64,000 nt of DNA from Clostridia bacterium (GCA_902363595.1 CABJAP010000001.1:186001-250000); one strand, 5' to 3'. Positions 17,801 through 27,104 are shown, counted from the first letter of the stretch. Made by a program: numbers and translations. Notes: generated from the letters alone by a model not told the origin.

Positions 17801-19021
17801 TTATTCTATTCGGTTGTCATCCAGATCGATACCGATGTCGTTATTGATCACTCGGCCGAAGTTGATGGCATTGTCGCCGAACTTGGCCCGGATATTGTCG
17901 ATGGTACGTTCAATCTTTTCCTGTTCCTGGCGGGCATGGCCCTCCAGATCAAAGAGAGAGAGCTGTTCCGATTCGTTTTCATCGCATAAGTTGATCGCCG
18001 TAATGGTCAGCATGCGGATCGGATCCCGCAGACGCCAGGATGAAGCGATGATCTCAATGGAAGCGTGAAAAATCTCTTCGGCCAAATTGGTCGGCGCAGA
18101 CAGTTGTTTTTGCCTGGAAATTACCTTAAACTCCGGGTCCTTGATATCCACTTTTACACCAAACCCTTTCATCTGATATTTGCGCAGCCGGCTGGCTACT
18201 GTATCGGAAAGGGCTGTAACAGCGACCTTAATATCGTCCATCCCCTGAAGGTTGCGGCGAAAGGTGGTTCCGTTGCCCACTGATTTTATTTTTTCCCGCT
18301 CGCTGTAGCGGCTGACCGGACTGCTGTCCAAACCGTTGGCGTATTCGTAGAGCATGCTTCCCTGCTTGCCCAAGAGCGCGGTCAGCAGCGTCCGGTCAGC
18401 ACGGGCCAGATCGCCGATGGTTTGGATCCCTGTCTTATTGAGTTTGTCTGCCGTAGCGGCGCCGACAAAAAACATGCTTCGAACATTCATCGGCCACAAA
18501 ATATCTTTATAATTGTCTCTGCTTATCACGGTTGTACCGTCCGGCTTATGATAATCGCTGCCCATCTTTGCAAAGATCTTGTTGAAGGAAACGCCTACGG
18601 AAAGGGTAAGTTCCAGCTCTTTTTTGATGGTTTCCCGCAGAGTATCCGCGATTTCCCGCCCTGTTCCAAAAAGCTTAAGGGAGGCTGAGACATCCAGCCA
18701 GGATTCGTCGATGCTGAAAGGCTCCACCATGTCGGTAAAGCGTTGATAAATTTCATTGATCTTGAGGCTGTATTCTTTGTATTTATGATGATGAGGCGGC
18801 AAAAGCTGCAGCTTCGGACATTTTTTCTTCGCCTGCCATACGGTCTCTGCTGTCTTAATTCCATATTTCTTCGCTTGGGCGTTTTTGGCTAATATAATAC
18901 CGTGACGGTTCTCCGGATTCCCGCAGACCGCTACCGGGTGATTCTTTAATTGAGGATATTTTAATAATTCAACAGAGGCGTAAAAGCCATCCATGTCGCA
19001 ATGAAGTATTGTTCTGTCCAT
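17801..19021 (-). CDS. dinB: Y-family DNA polymerase, DinB/Pol IV type
   Basis: A protein of about 406 residues from the ATG at 19021 (MDRTILHCDMDGFYASVE). The longer frame from a TTG at 19069 adds 16 residues not typical of the family. The catalytic motifs are CDMDGFYASVE and SIDESWLDVS, with the palm aspartates and glutamate. A helix-hairpin-helix region (TIGDLARADRTLLTALLG) and a little-finger domain follow. It performs low-fidelity synthesis across damaged DNA. SIDESWLDVS differs slightly from the common SIDEAYLD. The C-terminus lacks an obvious QLSLFD at the very end, but SEQLSLFDLEG, a plausible beta-clamp binding motif, lies about 45 residues before it. Confidence 0.92.
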   Translation of the reverse strand: MDRTILHCDMDGFYASVELLKYPQLKNHPVAVCGNPENRHGIILAKNAQAKKYGIKTAETVWQAKKKCPKLQLLPPHHHKYKEYSLKINEIYQRFTDMVEPFSIDESWLDVSASLKLFGTGREIADTLRETIKKELELTLSVGVSFNKIFAKMGSDYHKPDGTTVISRDNYKDILWPMNVRSMFFVGAATADKLNKTGIQTIGDLARADRTLLTALLGKQGSMLYEYANGLDSSPVSRYSEREKIKSVGNGTTFRRNLQGMDDIKVAVTALSDTVASRLRKYQMKGFGVKVDIKDPEFKVISRQKQLSAPTNLAEEIFHASIEIIASSWRLRDPIRMLTITAINLCDENESEQLSLFDLEGHARQEQEKIERTIDNIRAKFGDNAINFGRVINNDIGIDLDDNRIE

Positions 19022-19196
19022 GTCTTTATTATAGCTGATTTCGCCGCAGGTATCTACGGTAAGTTGCAAGATTGATCATATGCTGCTGCACCGGTTTCAT
19101 GATGTTTTTTTGTGAATAATATCAAAACAGCTGAAATTATGATATACTAAAAAGGCGAAGTCTGAATAATCAAACAATGAAGTGGAGGAAGGAATA

Positions 19197-19775
19197 ATGG
19201 ATCGCAAAGAAGATGCACGCAGCAAAAAGATTATTTTCGTGTCCAGTTGTCTGCTGAACACCAACAATAAAGTCCTGGGCCTGGCCAGATATCCAGGGAT
19301 GTGCAAAGAGGTATTCGATACATTACATAAATATGGACTAGGGATCAACCAAATGCAATGTCCGGAGACCCTTTATCTGGGAATCAAACGGTGGTGGGCG
19401 ACCAAAAATCTGTATGACAATCATGGCTTTCGCAGCTTTTGCAGAGAGCTTGCGGAGCAGGCGGTCACATATATGGAAGAATATGAGCGGGCCGGATATG
19501 AAACGGTCGGCGTTCTGAGCTGTGACGGTTCTCCCACCTGCGGCGTGGATATAACCAGCTGGGATGATCGGTGGGGTGCCAGCCCGGTTGACCTTTCATA
19601 CAATGATGCCATTGTTGAGGGCTCAGGTGTTTACATAGAGGAATTGAAAAAGGCAATTCAGGCACGGGGGCTGAAGATGCCGCCGTTCTATGGCTTGGCG
19701 CTGGATGACGAATCTGTGGATATGAATCAGATCCTTTCTGATTATGAGGCGTTTATTAAAAGCATTTGCGAATAA
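19197..19775 (+). CDS. TudS-related putative desulfidase (DUF523-like)
   Basis: A 192-residue protein from the ATG at 19197, which has GAGGAAGG upstream. Conserved cysteine sites are VSSCLLN near the N-terminus, MQCPE in the middle and LSCDGSPTCG. These match the TudS/DUF523 pattern, in which three cysteines hold an iron-sulfur cluster that removes sulfur from thiolated compounds such as thiouracil. The family assignment is fair; the substrate is unknown. It is divergent from the Y-family polymerase gene, and a small stress operon follows. Confidence 0.75.
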   Translation: MDRKEDARSKKIIFVSSCLLNTNNKVLGLARYPGMCKEVFDTLHKYGLGINQMQCPETLYLGIKRWWATKNLYDNHGFRSFCRELAEQAVTYMEEYERAGYETVGVLSCDGSPTCGVDITSWDDRWGASPVDLSYNDAIVEGSGVYIEELKKAIQARGLKMPPFYGLALDDESVDMNQILSDYEAFIKSICE

Positions 19776-19916
19776 GTGGATTTTTCGTGAAAGAACCGGA
19801 TAGGGGTAGATGAAACAGCTGCATGTGTGATATAATCTTAAATAGTTTCGATCAATTGTCCCGTGCTTGAAATGGGACAAGGAATAAGAATGCTTAGATG
19901 AGAAAGGGTTGATGAG

Positions 19917-20075
19917 ATGTTAAAAAAGATCAATAAGGTACTTAGAATTATATTTATTGGATTTATTTTGATTTATGGAATCATTAAAATATTTGATGTC
20001 GTTCCCAAGGAAAAGAAGGAGAAGCGAGTAAGACACGTGGATAAGACTACCAGTGAATTTGACGAATTATGGTAG
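19917..20075 (+). CDS. Small membrane protein, 52 residues
   Basis: A short gene with an ATG at 19917 preceded by AAAGGG and a TAG at 20073. The product has a basic N-terminus (MLKKINKVLR), one hydrophobic helix (about residues 11-28) and a charged, lysine-rich C-terminal half. It sits 24 nt ahead of the universal-stress-like gene, in the same direction and with regular spacing, which argues that it is real. Family not recognised. Confidence 0.65.
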   Translation: MLKKINKVLRIIFIGFILIYGIIKIFDVVPKEKKEKRVRHVDKTTSEFDELW

Positions 20076-20099
20076 CAGTATTAGGGCTAAGGGGATATT

Positions 20100-20474
20100 A
20101 TGAAAAATGTGATGGTGTGTGTTACGCAGCAGAAGACCTGTGACCGGCTTATACGGTACGGACATGAGGTTTTGAATGGACAGGACGGAGAACTGTTCAT
20201 TATTCATGTTGCGCCGAAGGATTTTAAAATCCTGGGAAGTTCTGAAGAAGGGGAAGCTTTGGATTATCTGTATGGTAAGGCCATTGAATATGGCGCCAAT
20301 CTGACAGTGGTACGTTCCAACAATATTTTGGAAACGCTGGTAGATTTAGTGGAAAAAAATCAAATTACTCAGGTGATCTTAGGAAAATCCGGACAAGTAA
20401 AAAACGAAACGAACCTGATTTCGAAATTTGGAGAAAAGATTAGTGAGCAGGCGGAACTGATTGTCGTTCCGTGA
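20100..20474 (+). CDS. Universal stress protein (UspA)-like
   Basis: A 124-residue alpha/beta protein. NVMVCVTQQKTCDRLIRYG at the N-terminus and ITQVILGKSGQVKNE with ELIVVP at the C-terminus resemble the UspA fold and most closely the Usp domain of KdpD-type sensors. The canonical ATP-binding G-2x-G-9x-G pattern is only partly present (LGKSG). AAGGGG precedes the ATG. It lies between a small membrane protein and a DUF308 membrane protein, all in one probable operon. Confidence 0.75.
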   Translation: MKNVMVCVTQQKTCDRLIRYGHEVLNGQDGELFIIHVAPKDFKILGSSEEGEALDYLYGKAIEYGANLTVVRSNNILETLVDLVEKNQITQVILGKSGQVKNETNLISKFGEKISEQAELIVVP

Positions 20475-20500
20475 GCCTGACAGCAAGGGAGGACATAAAT

Positions 20501-21478
20501 TTGAGAGTATTGACGATTATCAGCGGTGTACTATTGGTTTTAACGGGTGTTTTCTGCTTTGCCAATCCGGGAGAAACCTTTTTATCGCTGGCATTTGTGC
20601 TGGGACTGATTATGGTTATCAACAGCATCATACAAGGCATCGCTTACTGCTGGGGCAGGAGCGGTCAAAATGATAATAACGGCTGGATCCTGACGGAAGC
20701 GATTATAACGTTTATTCTAGGCATTTTGGTATTGAGCAACCAGATTGCGGCTGACGTTGCTATTCCCATGGTGTTCGGAATGTGGGCGATGTTTTCCGGC
20801 GTGCTGCGGGTCGTTACGGCGACGATGATTGACCGGGCGCATAAGAAATTGAATTTTGCTTGGACGTTGATAACAGGAGTTTTGTGCGCGCTGGGAGGTA
20901 TCTATGCTTTCCTGAACCCAATTATCGCAGGTCTTGCCATTGCCGTGCTTCTAGGCATTATGTTTATGCTGCAGGGGATCAGTACCTTGGAGCTGGGAAT
21001 ACATATGCCCCATGAAAAGAAAGTGAAAAAGCCGAAAACCAAGAAAGATAAAAGAGCAAAGAAAAAGCAGCAAGCTAAAGAAGCTGCAGAAGTGATAGAT
21101 GATTATTCAAACAAATCCGATGAGCCAGACTCTCCGGTCAAGGCGGGAGAATTTTCAGTTCAGCAAATTGCTGAGGAGAACAGTACTCCAGCAGCAGAGC
21201 CTGTCCAGGAAATGGCACAGCCAGCTGTGACGCCAGGTGTTGAACCTACGGAAAAGAAGGCGGATGAGCCTGACACAGCGGTTTCTCAGGAAAAGGAGAA
21301 CGCTGATAACGCACCTGTTGATCCTGTGCAAGAGGAAGAGGATCGAATTGCTGCTGCCATTAGGCAGGCGGAGGAAGCGCAGATAGCCGCAGCGCTAAAG
21401 AAAGCTGCGTCCATCAAAAACAGTGCAGACGTTAAAGATGACGATCGGCCCGATTTTTCTAATATATTTAAGGATTAA
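20501..21478 (+). CDS. DUF308 (HdeD-like) membrane protein with charged tail
   Basis: A protein of about 325 residues from a TTG at 20501, which has AGGGAGG eight nt upstream. A GTG at 20471 overlaps the upstream stop and has no site, and family members begin close to RVLTIISGVLLVLTG. The N-terminal 170 residues hold six hydrophobic segments in two repeats, with GVFCFANPGETF and GGIYAFLNPIIAG as matching halves; this is the HdeD/DUF308 layout. The last ~150 residues are lysine-rich, then acidic and alanine-rich, with predicted coiled or disordered structure. A role in acid or envelope stress is known for HdeD and only inferred here. Confidence 0.8.
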   Translation: MRVLTIISGVLLVLTGVFCFANPGETFLSLAFVLGLIMVINSIIQGIAYCWGRSGQNDNNGWILTEAIITFILGILVLSNQIAADVAIPMVFGMWAMFSGVLRVVTATMIDRAHKKLNFAWTLITGVLCALGGIYAFLNPIIAGLAIAVLLGIMFMLQGISTLELGIHMPHEKKVKKPKTKKDKRAKKKQQAKEAAEVIDDYSNKSDEPDSPVKAGEFSVQQIAEENSTPAAEPVQEMAQPAVTPGVEPTEKKADEPDTAVSQEKENADNAPVDPVQEEEDRIAAAIRQAEEAQIAAALKKAASIKNSADVKDDDRPDFSNIFKD

Positions 21479-21496
21479 ATTGATAAAGTATATGGA

Positions 21497-21534
21497 AAAA
21501 GCCTGTACCTATTTAGCGGAGGACAGGCTTTTTT
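21497..21534 (+). terminator. Terminator of the stress-protein operon
   Basis: AAAAGCCTGT (21497-21506) pairs with ACAGGCTTTT (21523-21532), followed by more T. Confidence 0.85.
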
Positions 21535-21679
21535 ATTACGTTAGATTTTTTCTTTTCCCACGATGAAAAATCATCGCAAACTTAGATCAAAATAAGCTGG
21601 AGCGATCAGCCAAGCACTCTTTTTTGCCTAACATGAGGCCCCGCAAACTCCTCGCTGGCTAGAGCAGTATGGGGATTAA

Positions 21680-22531
21680 TCAGCGCTCACCGGGTGAAAT
21701 GGTGATGTATGTCAGTTCGGGCACAGCTCCCAGCCTTGCAGGTATTTTCGTGGTTCCAAGGCCGGAGTTGACGTAGAGGATCGTCTTGTTTTGGTTATCC
21801 AGCTTATACTCACCTTTCACGTACTTTTCGCCGTAGGAAGGAAGATACTTTTCCGTATAAAACGGAATCCGAATCTGCCCGCCGTGGGTGTGGCCGGCTA
21901 CCATATAATCCGTATTAGAATTTAAAATCTTGTCAACAATATCCGGCTCGTGACATAATACCAGGTTATACATGGACGCATCCGCACGATTGACAACGGA
22001 TGGATCGCCGTAACCGATGAGCAGATCATCGATTCCGATCAGCCGCAGATTGTTTTTTTGGAAGGTAACCGTTTCATTGACTAGGACTTTAAACCCGCCC
22101 TGATTCATAATGTTTTCGTATTTATATTCAGCGCCGCCGCCGTAGTCATGATTGCCAAATACTGCGTATTTCCCCAAGTTCGCTTTCATCATGGAAAGCT
22201 TTCTTGATATTTCTGAAGTGTCTCCGGAATATTGGTTGAGATTGTCGATTAAATCGCCTGCGAAAAGCAAGATGTCCGGCGGATTTTCATTGACCTTGTC
22301 AACGACTTTCTGGAACATATCCGTATCATATTGAAAGCCGAAGTGCGTATCTGCGAATACTGCAACGGTGATCGGCTCTTCCATGGAATAACTGGTATCC
22401 TGTGTTTCTCTGACTGTAAGGCGGTTCGGTTCGATAAAATGGGCGTAACCTACACCAAGAACGCCGACGAGCACGATGATGATTGCAAATATAAAAATCC
22501 ATTTCAAAAGCTTCCCAATTGCTTTTAACAT
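21680..22531 (-). CDS. Membrane-anchored metallophosphoesterase
   Basis: A 283-residue protein of the YkuE/YaeI type. Residues ~10-30 form a signal anchor. The calcineurin-like metal motifs follow in order: FADTHFGF, FAGDLIDN, FGNHDYGG, LCHEPD and AGHTHGGQIR. Known relatives hydrolyse phosphodiesters at the outer membrane face, some acting on lipid intermediates. The ATG has AAAGGGG upstream on the minus strand. It is a single gene. Confidence 0.9.
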   Translation of the reverse strand: MLKAIGKLLKWIFIFAIIIVLVGVLGVGYAHFIEPNRLTVRETQDTSYSMEEPITVAVFADTHFGFQYDTDMFQKVVDKVNENPPDILLFAGDLIDNLNQYSGDTSEISRKLSMMKANLGKYAVFGNHDYGGGAEYKYENIMNQGGFKVLVNETVTFQKNNLRLIGIDDLLIGYGDPSVVNRADASMYNLVLCHEPDIVDKILNSNTDYMVAGHTHGGQIRIPFYTEKYLPSYGEKYVKGEYKLDNQNKTILYVNSGLGTTKIPARLGAVPELTYITISPGER

Positions 22532-22673
22532 TTCAAAACCCCTTTTCTGTCTTACTAAAACTGCTCTATTATAATACCACTTATTATGTCCTGGTTCAAT
22601 GCGCCGCAGGTGGTAAAAGCTTAAATTCTGTGGTATAATTCATTAACATTTTATGAATGATTGTGGAGGAATT

Positions 22674-23876
22674 ATGTGGGATATTGGTATTATCGGCGGC
22701 GGAGCCTCTGCCATGGCGGCTGCAATTGCTGCTGCTTCACAATGCGAAGGGCTGTCCATTTGCATTTTGGAAAAAAAAGATTCGCTTGGGAAAAAACTGA
22801 CGGCCACAGGCAATGGCAAATGCAACCTGACCAACGCGGCATGTCCCAACGTGAGGGAGACGCTGGAGTTTTTTTCTTCCTTGGGTATTATAACAAGAAC
22901 CGATGAACAAGGGCGGATTTATCCCTACTCCCAGCAGGCAGCGGATGTGGTTTATGGAATGGTGCGGCAGTTGAAGGCCCTGGGCGTTCAGGCGAAGTGC
23001 GGCTGCGGGGCCCAGCAGGTTGACAAAGATGCAAATGGTTTTGCTGTCACCTGCAGCGGCGGAGAAAAGCTGTCTGCCGGACGCCTTTTAATTGCGGCAG
23101 GGGGAAAAGCGGCGCCCCAGTTCGGTACATCCGGCGACGGCTATTCTTTTGCCAGACGGCTGGGTCATAAGGTTACCAGGCTGTCGCCGTCCCTGACCGC
23201 TTTGGATGTGCAGGAAGATTTTCGCCGGCTCAAGGGCATCCGCGTTAGGGCTGCTGCAGGATTGTGGAAAGATGATCAATTGGTTTCTCAGGAAGAAGGC
23301 GAAGTCCAGTTTACAGCCGATGGCGTTTCTGGGATCTGTATTTTTAATTTAAGCCGCTTTGTCAAATTGGAGGAGCATGAATCCTTCCTCGAGGGAATCG
23401 GACGATATCGGATCTGCCTGGATGTTCTGCCCCATATGAATTTGCCCCAGACGGAGGATTTTCTATGGGAACGGCGCCGTATTTCTCGATTGAAAGCAAA
23501 AGACCTGCTGCTTTCTGTCGTACCGGCGGCTTTGGCTGAAAAGCTGATGAGCACAATCCAGACGGACGGAGATATGAAGGCAGCGGACCTTTCCCATGAG
23601 CAGATTGCTTCTTTGGCGGGAATTTTAAAGCAATGGAACCTGCATCTTTCCGGTGTGAAAGGGTGGAAACAAGCCCAGTGCACTTCCGGCGGAGTGGATC
23701 TTTCCCAAGTTAATGAAATGACTATGGAATCGCGCCTAGTCAGCGGGTTATATTTCGCTGGCGAAGTCCTTGACTATGACGGGCCTTGCGGCGGGTTTAA
23801 TCTGCAGAACGCATGGGAAACTGGAATCAAAGCAGGAAAGGCCATGGCTGTCAGCCTGCAAAGTGAAAGAGCCTAA
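22674..23876 (+). CDS. NAD(P)/FAD-dependent oxidoreductase, HI0933/BaiN-like
   Basis: A protein of about 400 residues from the ATG at 22674, with TGGAGG five nt upstream; an ATG at 22653 lies in front of the site. The Rossmann dinucleotide motif IGGGASAMAAAIAAA begins at residue 6. KKLTATGNGKCNLTN, LIAAGGKAAPQFGTSGDGY and the C-terminal LYFAGEVLDYDGPCGGFNLQNAW are diagnostic of the HI0933 family. Members are flavoproteins of mostly unknown substrate; one relative reduces bile-acid intermediates. A TATAAT (about 22634) with an upstream TG lies just ahead. It stands alone. Confidence 0.9.
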   Translation: MWDIGIIGGGASAMAAAIAAASQCEGLSICILEKKDSLGKKLTATGNGKCNLTNAACPNVRETLEFFSSLGIITRTDEQGRIYPYSQQAADVVYGMVRQLKALGVQAKCGCGAQQVDKDANGFAVTCSGGEKLSAGRLLIAAGGKAAPQFGTSGDGYSFARRLGHKVTRLSPSLTALDVQEDFRRLKGIRVRAAAGLWKDDQLVSQEEGEVQFTADGVSGICIFNLSRFVKLEEHESFLEGIGRYRICLDVLPHMNLPQTEDFLWERRRISRLKAKDLLLSVVPAALAEKLMSTIQTDGDMKAADLSHEQIASLAGILKQWNLHLSGVKGWKQAQCTSGGVDLSQVNEMTMESRLVSGLYFAGEVLDYDGPCGGFNLQNAWETGIKAGKAMAVSLQSERA

Positions 23877-23938
23877 AAAGGGCAAATTTGGATAGCCTGG
23901 GGGTTTGAAGAAATAGGAAGACTCAGGACAGAGAACGA

Positions 23939-23961
23939 ACCTCTGCCAGGGGTCTTTTTTT
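23939..23961 (+). terminator. Terminator after the flavoprotein gene
   Basis: A 6-nt stem (ACCTCT/AGGGGT, one G-U pair) with a 3-nt loop is followed by seven T. Confidence 0.6.
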
Positions 23962-24154
23962 GTGAATAAAGGGCAGATTTGGAAGGGCGCATTCCCTCGG
24001 AATCCCTTGATATTCCTTGATTTAGGAACTTACACTGCAGAAAGACTCCGTTACTTAAAATTGATGCAAAAACATGGAAAGATCGGGAATGGAATTCGGG
24101 CCGATGATCTTGCAAAAGGATAATTGAGTTTGCCCCAAAAAGGATAAAAGGGGT

Positions 24155-24236
24155 TGCCCGGAGACAATGGCTGTCAGCGAACAAAACGAAAGAGCCTGAA
24201 AAGGGCAAACGCGGATAACTTAGTGAATCTGACAAT
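24155..24236 (+). pseudogene. Duplicated 3'-end fragment of the flavoprotein gene
   Basis: The sequence at 24165-24220 repeats the end of the flavoprotein gene and its trailer (23849-23895). ATGGCTGTCAGC is identical, then GAAAGAGCCT and AAAGGGCAAA recur in the same order. It reads MAVSEQNERA then stop, against MAVSLQSERA in the gene. A degenerate hairpin with CTGACAATTCT follows. The rest of 23962-24363 shows no gene. Confidence 0.6.
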
Positions 24237-24363
24237 TCTCACAGTTTTGCGTTTTTTTATTCCATCTGAAAAGGTGTTATGTTAAACTAAAATATATAAC
24301 TTTATGATATAATAGGAAGCGATCCTGCTTTCTGTTTTGCTAATTCCACAGAGGAGGAAAAAC

Positions 24364-26337
24364 GTGAAGCTGCCTGATCATCAAACAATTCGCAGACCGG
24401 AAAAACTGCTGCTTTGTATCGCGCTGCCGCTGATGCTGCTTTTCTGTGCCGCTACATGGTTGATCCAGGGCAGCGTGCCAGTGACGACCGTTCACTCAGA
24501 CAACGGTATATGGGATCTTCGTGATGTGGATTTTCAGTCAACCAATGTGCGTTTTTCTGGTCCTGTCGAATACATTCCGGAAGAATTGCTGACGCCAAAG
24601 GAGTTCTCCGCTCGCCAATCAGAGGCAAAGATCGTCGATACCTATCAGTACCCGGCCGCTTATGGTACCAGCCGGATACGGCTGCGCGTCCCACCGGGCA
24701 CACATTATGTCGTGTCCGAAAGCTCCCCCTTGTCTTCGGATCGTTTCTATCTGAATGGACAGTGGGTGGAAGATATTGGAAATCCCGGTGAAACTGCTGA
24801 GTCCACGACAGAGGGAGATGTCCTGTTTTCCTATACCGTCGCGCCTAAGGACGGTACAATCGAGATCGTACAGCAAGTGTCCAACTATACCCATCGAAAA
24901 AATGAAAGCCATGCTGGTTATGTGGTTGGGACTGTGCCTATGATGCGAGCCTTTGTGGCCTGTACCTATGGTGTGGCGGCCCTGCTGATCGGCTGTTTTA
25001 TAACGGTGTTCCTGGTGCACATTACCCTCTGGTTCTTATTCCGGGGATACCGGGCGAATCTGTATTTTTCTCTGTTCTGCCTGACTTTCGTGTTTCGTAC
25101 CTTTGTTACCGGGCCAAAGCTGGCGACGGCTTTGTTCCCTGATTTTTCCTGGTTCGTGGCCTTTGCCATTGAATACTGCACCTTGCCGGTGGCATCGGTG
25201 CTCTATGTGCTGATTTTTCATTCCATGTTTCCCGGTACGATGCAGCGGTGGTTCCGTATCTTCCTTATCGCGGCATCGGGCTTGTTTATTGGGTGCCATT
25301 TCGTATTGGATTCCATGACAATCTCCAGGCTGCTGATCTATTACCAGGCGGTGATGGGCATTACCATCGTATACGTTATTGTCCGGGCTGTCATGAAGCT
25401 TCGAAGGATCGCGCTGCCACAGGCTTTGTTCCTCGCCGGCGGCGGAATCATGATGTATGCGACTGTGCGCGATATCCTTTTTTACCGGGATATCTTCATC
25501 CCTCCCTATGGCAGTTATGCCAACGCGCCGCTATCAGAAATGGGGCTGCTGCTGTTCGTATTCCTGCAAATGACAGCGGTGTTTATCGGCACGATTCGAG
25601 AGATGGACGCAGTGCGGGCAAAGGAGCAAAAGCTGCAGGCAGAAAACGCAGCTTTGGATCGGGTGAATAAGCTGCGGGCCGATTTGCTGGACACCCTTTC
25701 GCACGAATTGCGTACTCCACTGGCAGTAATGATGGGTTACGCGGAGCTTGCAGTCAAGGAACTCAGGATGAAAGGGATTGACGAAGAGACGACTGCAGAC
25801 CTGGATGCGATTGCAGCGGAAGCAGGGCGCCTGGCCCTGCTGGTAGAGGAAGCGCGCCGCCTCACGCTTTCCCGTGATGTGGCAGAGCACAAGCGGCCTT
25901 TTTCTCCGGAAGGGATTATTCGCCAGACGGCACGGCTCTATCAACCGATCCTTGAACGGAGGGGCACGGCGCTTTCTCTGGACTTAGCGCCGGAATTACC
26001 GAAAATCTACGGCAGCGCCGATGAGCTGACTCAAGTGATGTTCAACTTGCTGACCAATGCGGGCAAGCATACGGAGGATGGCAGAGTTTGTGTTACGGGA
26101 GAGCAGGAGGATCATGTCATTACTGTGACGGTATCGGATGATGGCAGCGGAATCGCGCCGGACTTTCTGCCTCATGCGTTTGAACGATATGCACATGACG
26201 ATAGAGACGGCTCGGGATTGGGCCTTGCCATCTGCAAGGAGATTATCGAGGGGCACGGCGGTAAGATTGCCCTTGAAAGCCAGCTGGGCAAAGGAACGAC
26301 CGTTACCTTTACTCTGCCTGTTTACAAGGGGGAATAA
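24364..26337 (+). CDS. Sensor histidine kinase with 7TMR-DISM input
   Basis: A protein of about 657 residues from a GTG at 24364, which has GAGGAGG seven nt upstream. A first hydrophobic helix (about residues 15-35) leads to an extracellular beta-rich domain (about 40-190). Seven membrane helices of the 7TMR-DISM type follow (about 195-410), then a short coiled coil. HisKA has the phosphorylated histidine in LSHELRTPLAVMMGYAE. The ATPase domain has N (VMFNLLTNAGKH), G1 (SDDGSGI) and G2 (DGSGLGLAICKEI) boxes. 7TMR-DISM domains often sense carbohydrate-like ligands. It is paired with the response regulator 3 nt downstream and precedes the surface-protein cluster. Confidence 0.92.
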   Translation: MKLPDHQTIRRPEKLLLCIALPLMLLFCAATWLIQGSVPVTTVHSDNGIWDLRDVDFQSTNVRFSGPVEYIPEELLTPKEFSARQSEAKIVDTYQYPAAYGTSRIRLRVPPGTHYVVSESSPLSSDRFYLNGQWVEDIGNPGETAESTTEGDVLFSYTVAPKDGTIEIVQQVSNYTHRKNESHAGYVVGTVPMMRAFVACTYGVAALLIGCFITVFLVHITLWFLFRGYRANLYFSLFCLTFVFRTFVTGPKLATALFPDFSWFVAFAIEYCTLPVASVLYVLIFHSMFPGTMQRWFRIFLIAASGLFIGCHFVLDSMTISRLLIYYQAVMGITIVYVIVRAVMKLRRIALPQALFLAGGGIMMYATVRDILFYRDIFIPPYGSYANAPLSEMGLLLFVFLQMTAVFIGTIREMDAVRAKEQKLQAENAALDRVNKLRADLLDTLSHELRTPLAVMMGYAELAVKELRMKGIDEETTADLDAIAAEAGRLALLVEEARRLTLSRDVAEHKRPFSPEGIIRQTARLYQPILERRGTALSLDLAPELPKIYGSADELTQVMFNLLTNAGKHTEDGRVCVTGEQEDHVITVTVSDDGSGIAPDFLPHAFERYAHDDRDGSGLGLAICKEIIEGHGGKIALESQLGKGTTVTFTLPVYKGE

Positions 26338-26340
26338 TCG

Positions 26341-27072
26341 ATGGAAGAAAACAAGATAATCCTGCTGGTAGAGGATAATAAACATCTGAATAAAATCAAC
26401 AGCCGAGCGCTGACGCTTTCCGGCTACAAGGTACTGACTGCTATGACTCTGGCCGAGGCCAGGGAGCATCTTGCAAAGACAGAACCCGACGCGATCATCC
26501 TGGACATACTGCTTCCGGATGGCAACGGAGTGGAATTTTGCCGTGAAATACGTGAACAGACAGCCGCGCCCATCCTCTTTCTGACATCGGTGGCAGGGGT
26601 TGACCAGGCATTGGAGGGCATCCGGGCCGGGGGAGACGATTATCTCAACAAACCCTTCCACATCGAGCTTTTGCTGGCCAGGATTGAGGCCTTCTGGCGC
26701 AGGGATGCCATCAAACAGCGCATGAAACCCGAAGGCCTTATGACGGTGGGCCCATTGACGCTGAATGAAGTGGCAAATGTAGCCTATCTGCGTGGCGAGG
26801 ATCTGTTATTGACGACCAAAGAATTCGCGCTGCTGCGATTGCTTGTACAAAATGAAGGGCGTACGATCTCCAAGGAAGCCATTTACGAAAAGGTATGGGG
26901 GCAAGCGATGGGAGGCGACAGCCAGGCCCTGTACGCAGTCGTGTCCAGGCTGAAGAAAAAGATGGAACCGGGCAAGGATTCTATTCGGCTGCTGACAGTG
27001 CGCCCGGAAGGCTACCTGTTGTCGATCAAAAAAACAAAAAATAAAGTGTTATCGAAAGAGCCAACCCTGTGA
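26341..27072 (+). CDS. OmpR/PhoB-family response regulator
   Basis: A 243-residue protein. The receiver domain (1-120) has the acidic pocket LLVEDN, the phosphorylated aspartate in ILDILLPDGNG, the threonine/serine in FLTS and the lysine in LNKPF. The C-terminal winged helix (about 130-230) includes LTTKEFALLRLLVQNEGR and the recognition helix near LYAVVSRLKKKM. It starts 3 nt after the kinase and is the probable partner. A degraded copy of its 3' end lies 2.5 kb downstream, in front of the second surface gene. A strong symmetrical terminator follows. Confidence 0.93.
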   Translation: MEENKIILLVEDNKHLNKINSRALTLSGYKVLTAMTLAEAREHLAKTEPDAIILDILLPDGNGVEFCREIREQTAAPILFLTSVAGVDQALEGIRAGGDDYLNKPFHIELLLARIEAFWRRDAIKQRMKPEGLMTVGPLTLNEVANVAYLRGEDLLLTTKEFALLRLLVQNEGRTISKEAIYEKVWGQAMGGDSQALYAVVSRLKKKMEPGKDSIRLLTVRPEGYLLSIKKTKNKVLSKEPTL

Positions 27073-27104
27073 AACTGACAATTCTGCAAGTTTCACAGGG
27101 TTTT
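27065..27104. terminator. Bidirectional terminator after the response regulator
   Basis: CCCTGTGAAACT (27065-27076) pairs perfectly with AGTTTCACAGGG (27089-27100), followed by TTTT. A nearly identical copy lies at 29720-29759. A second hairpin, AAAGCCTG/CAGGCTTT followed by T6, lies at about 27121-27165. Confidence 0.85.
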
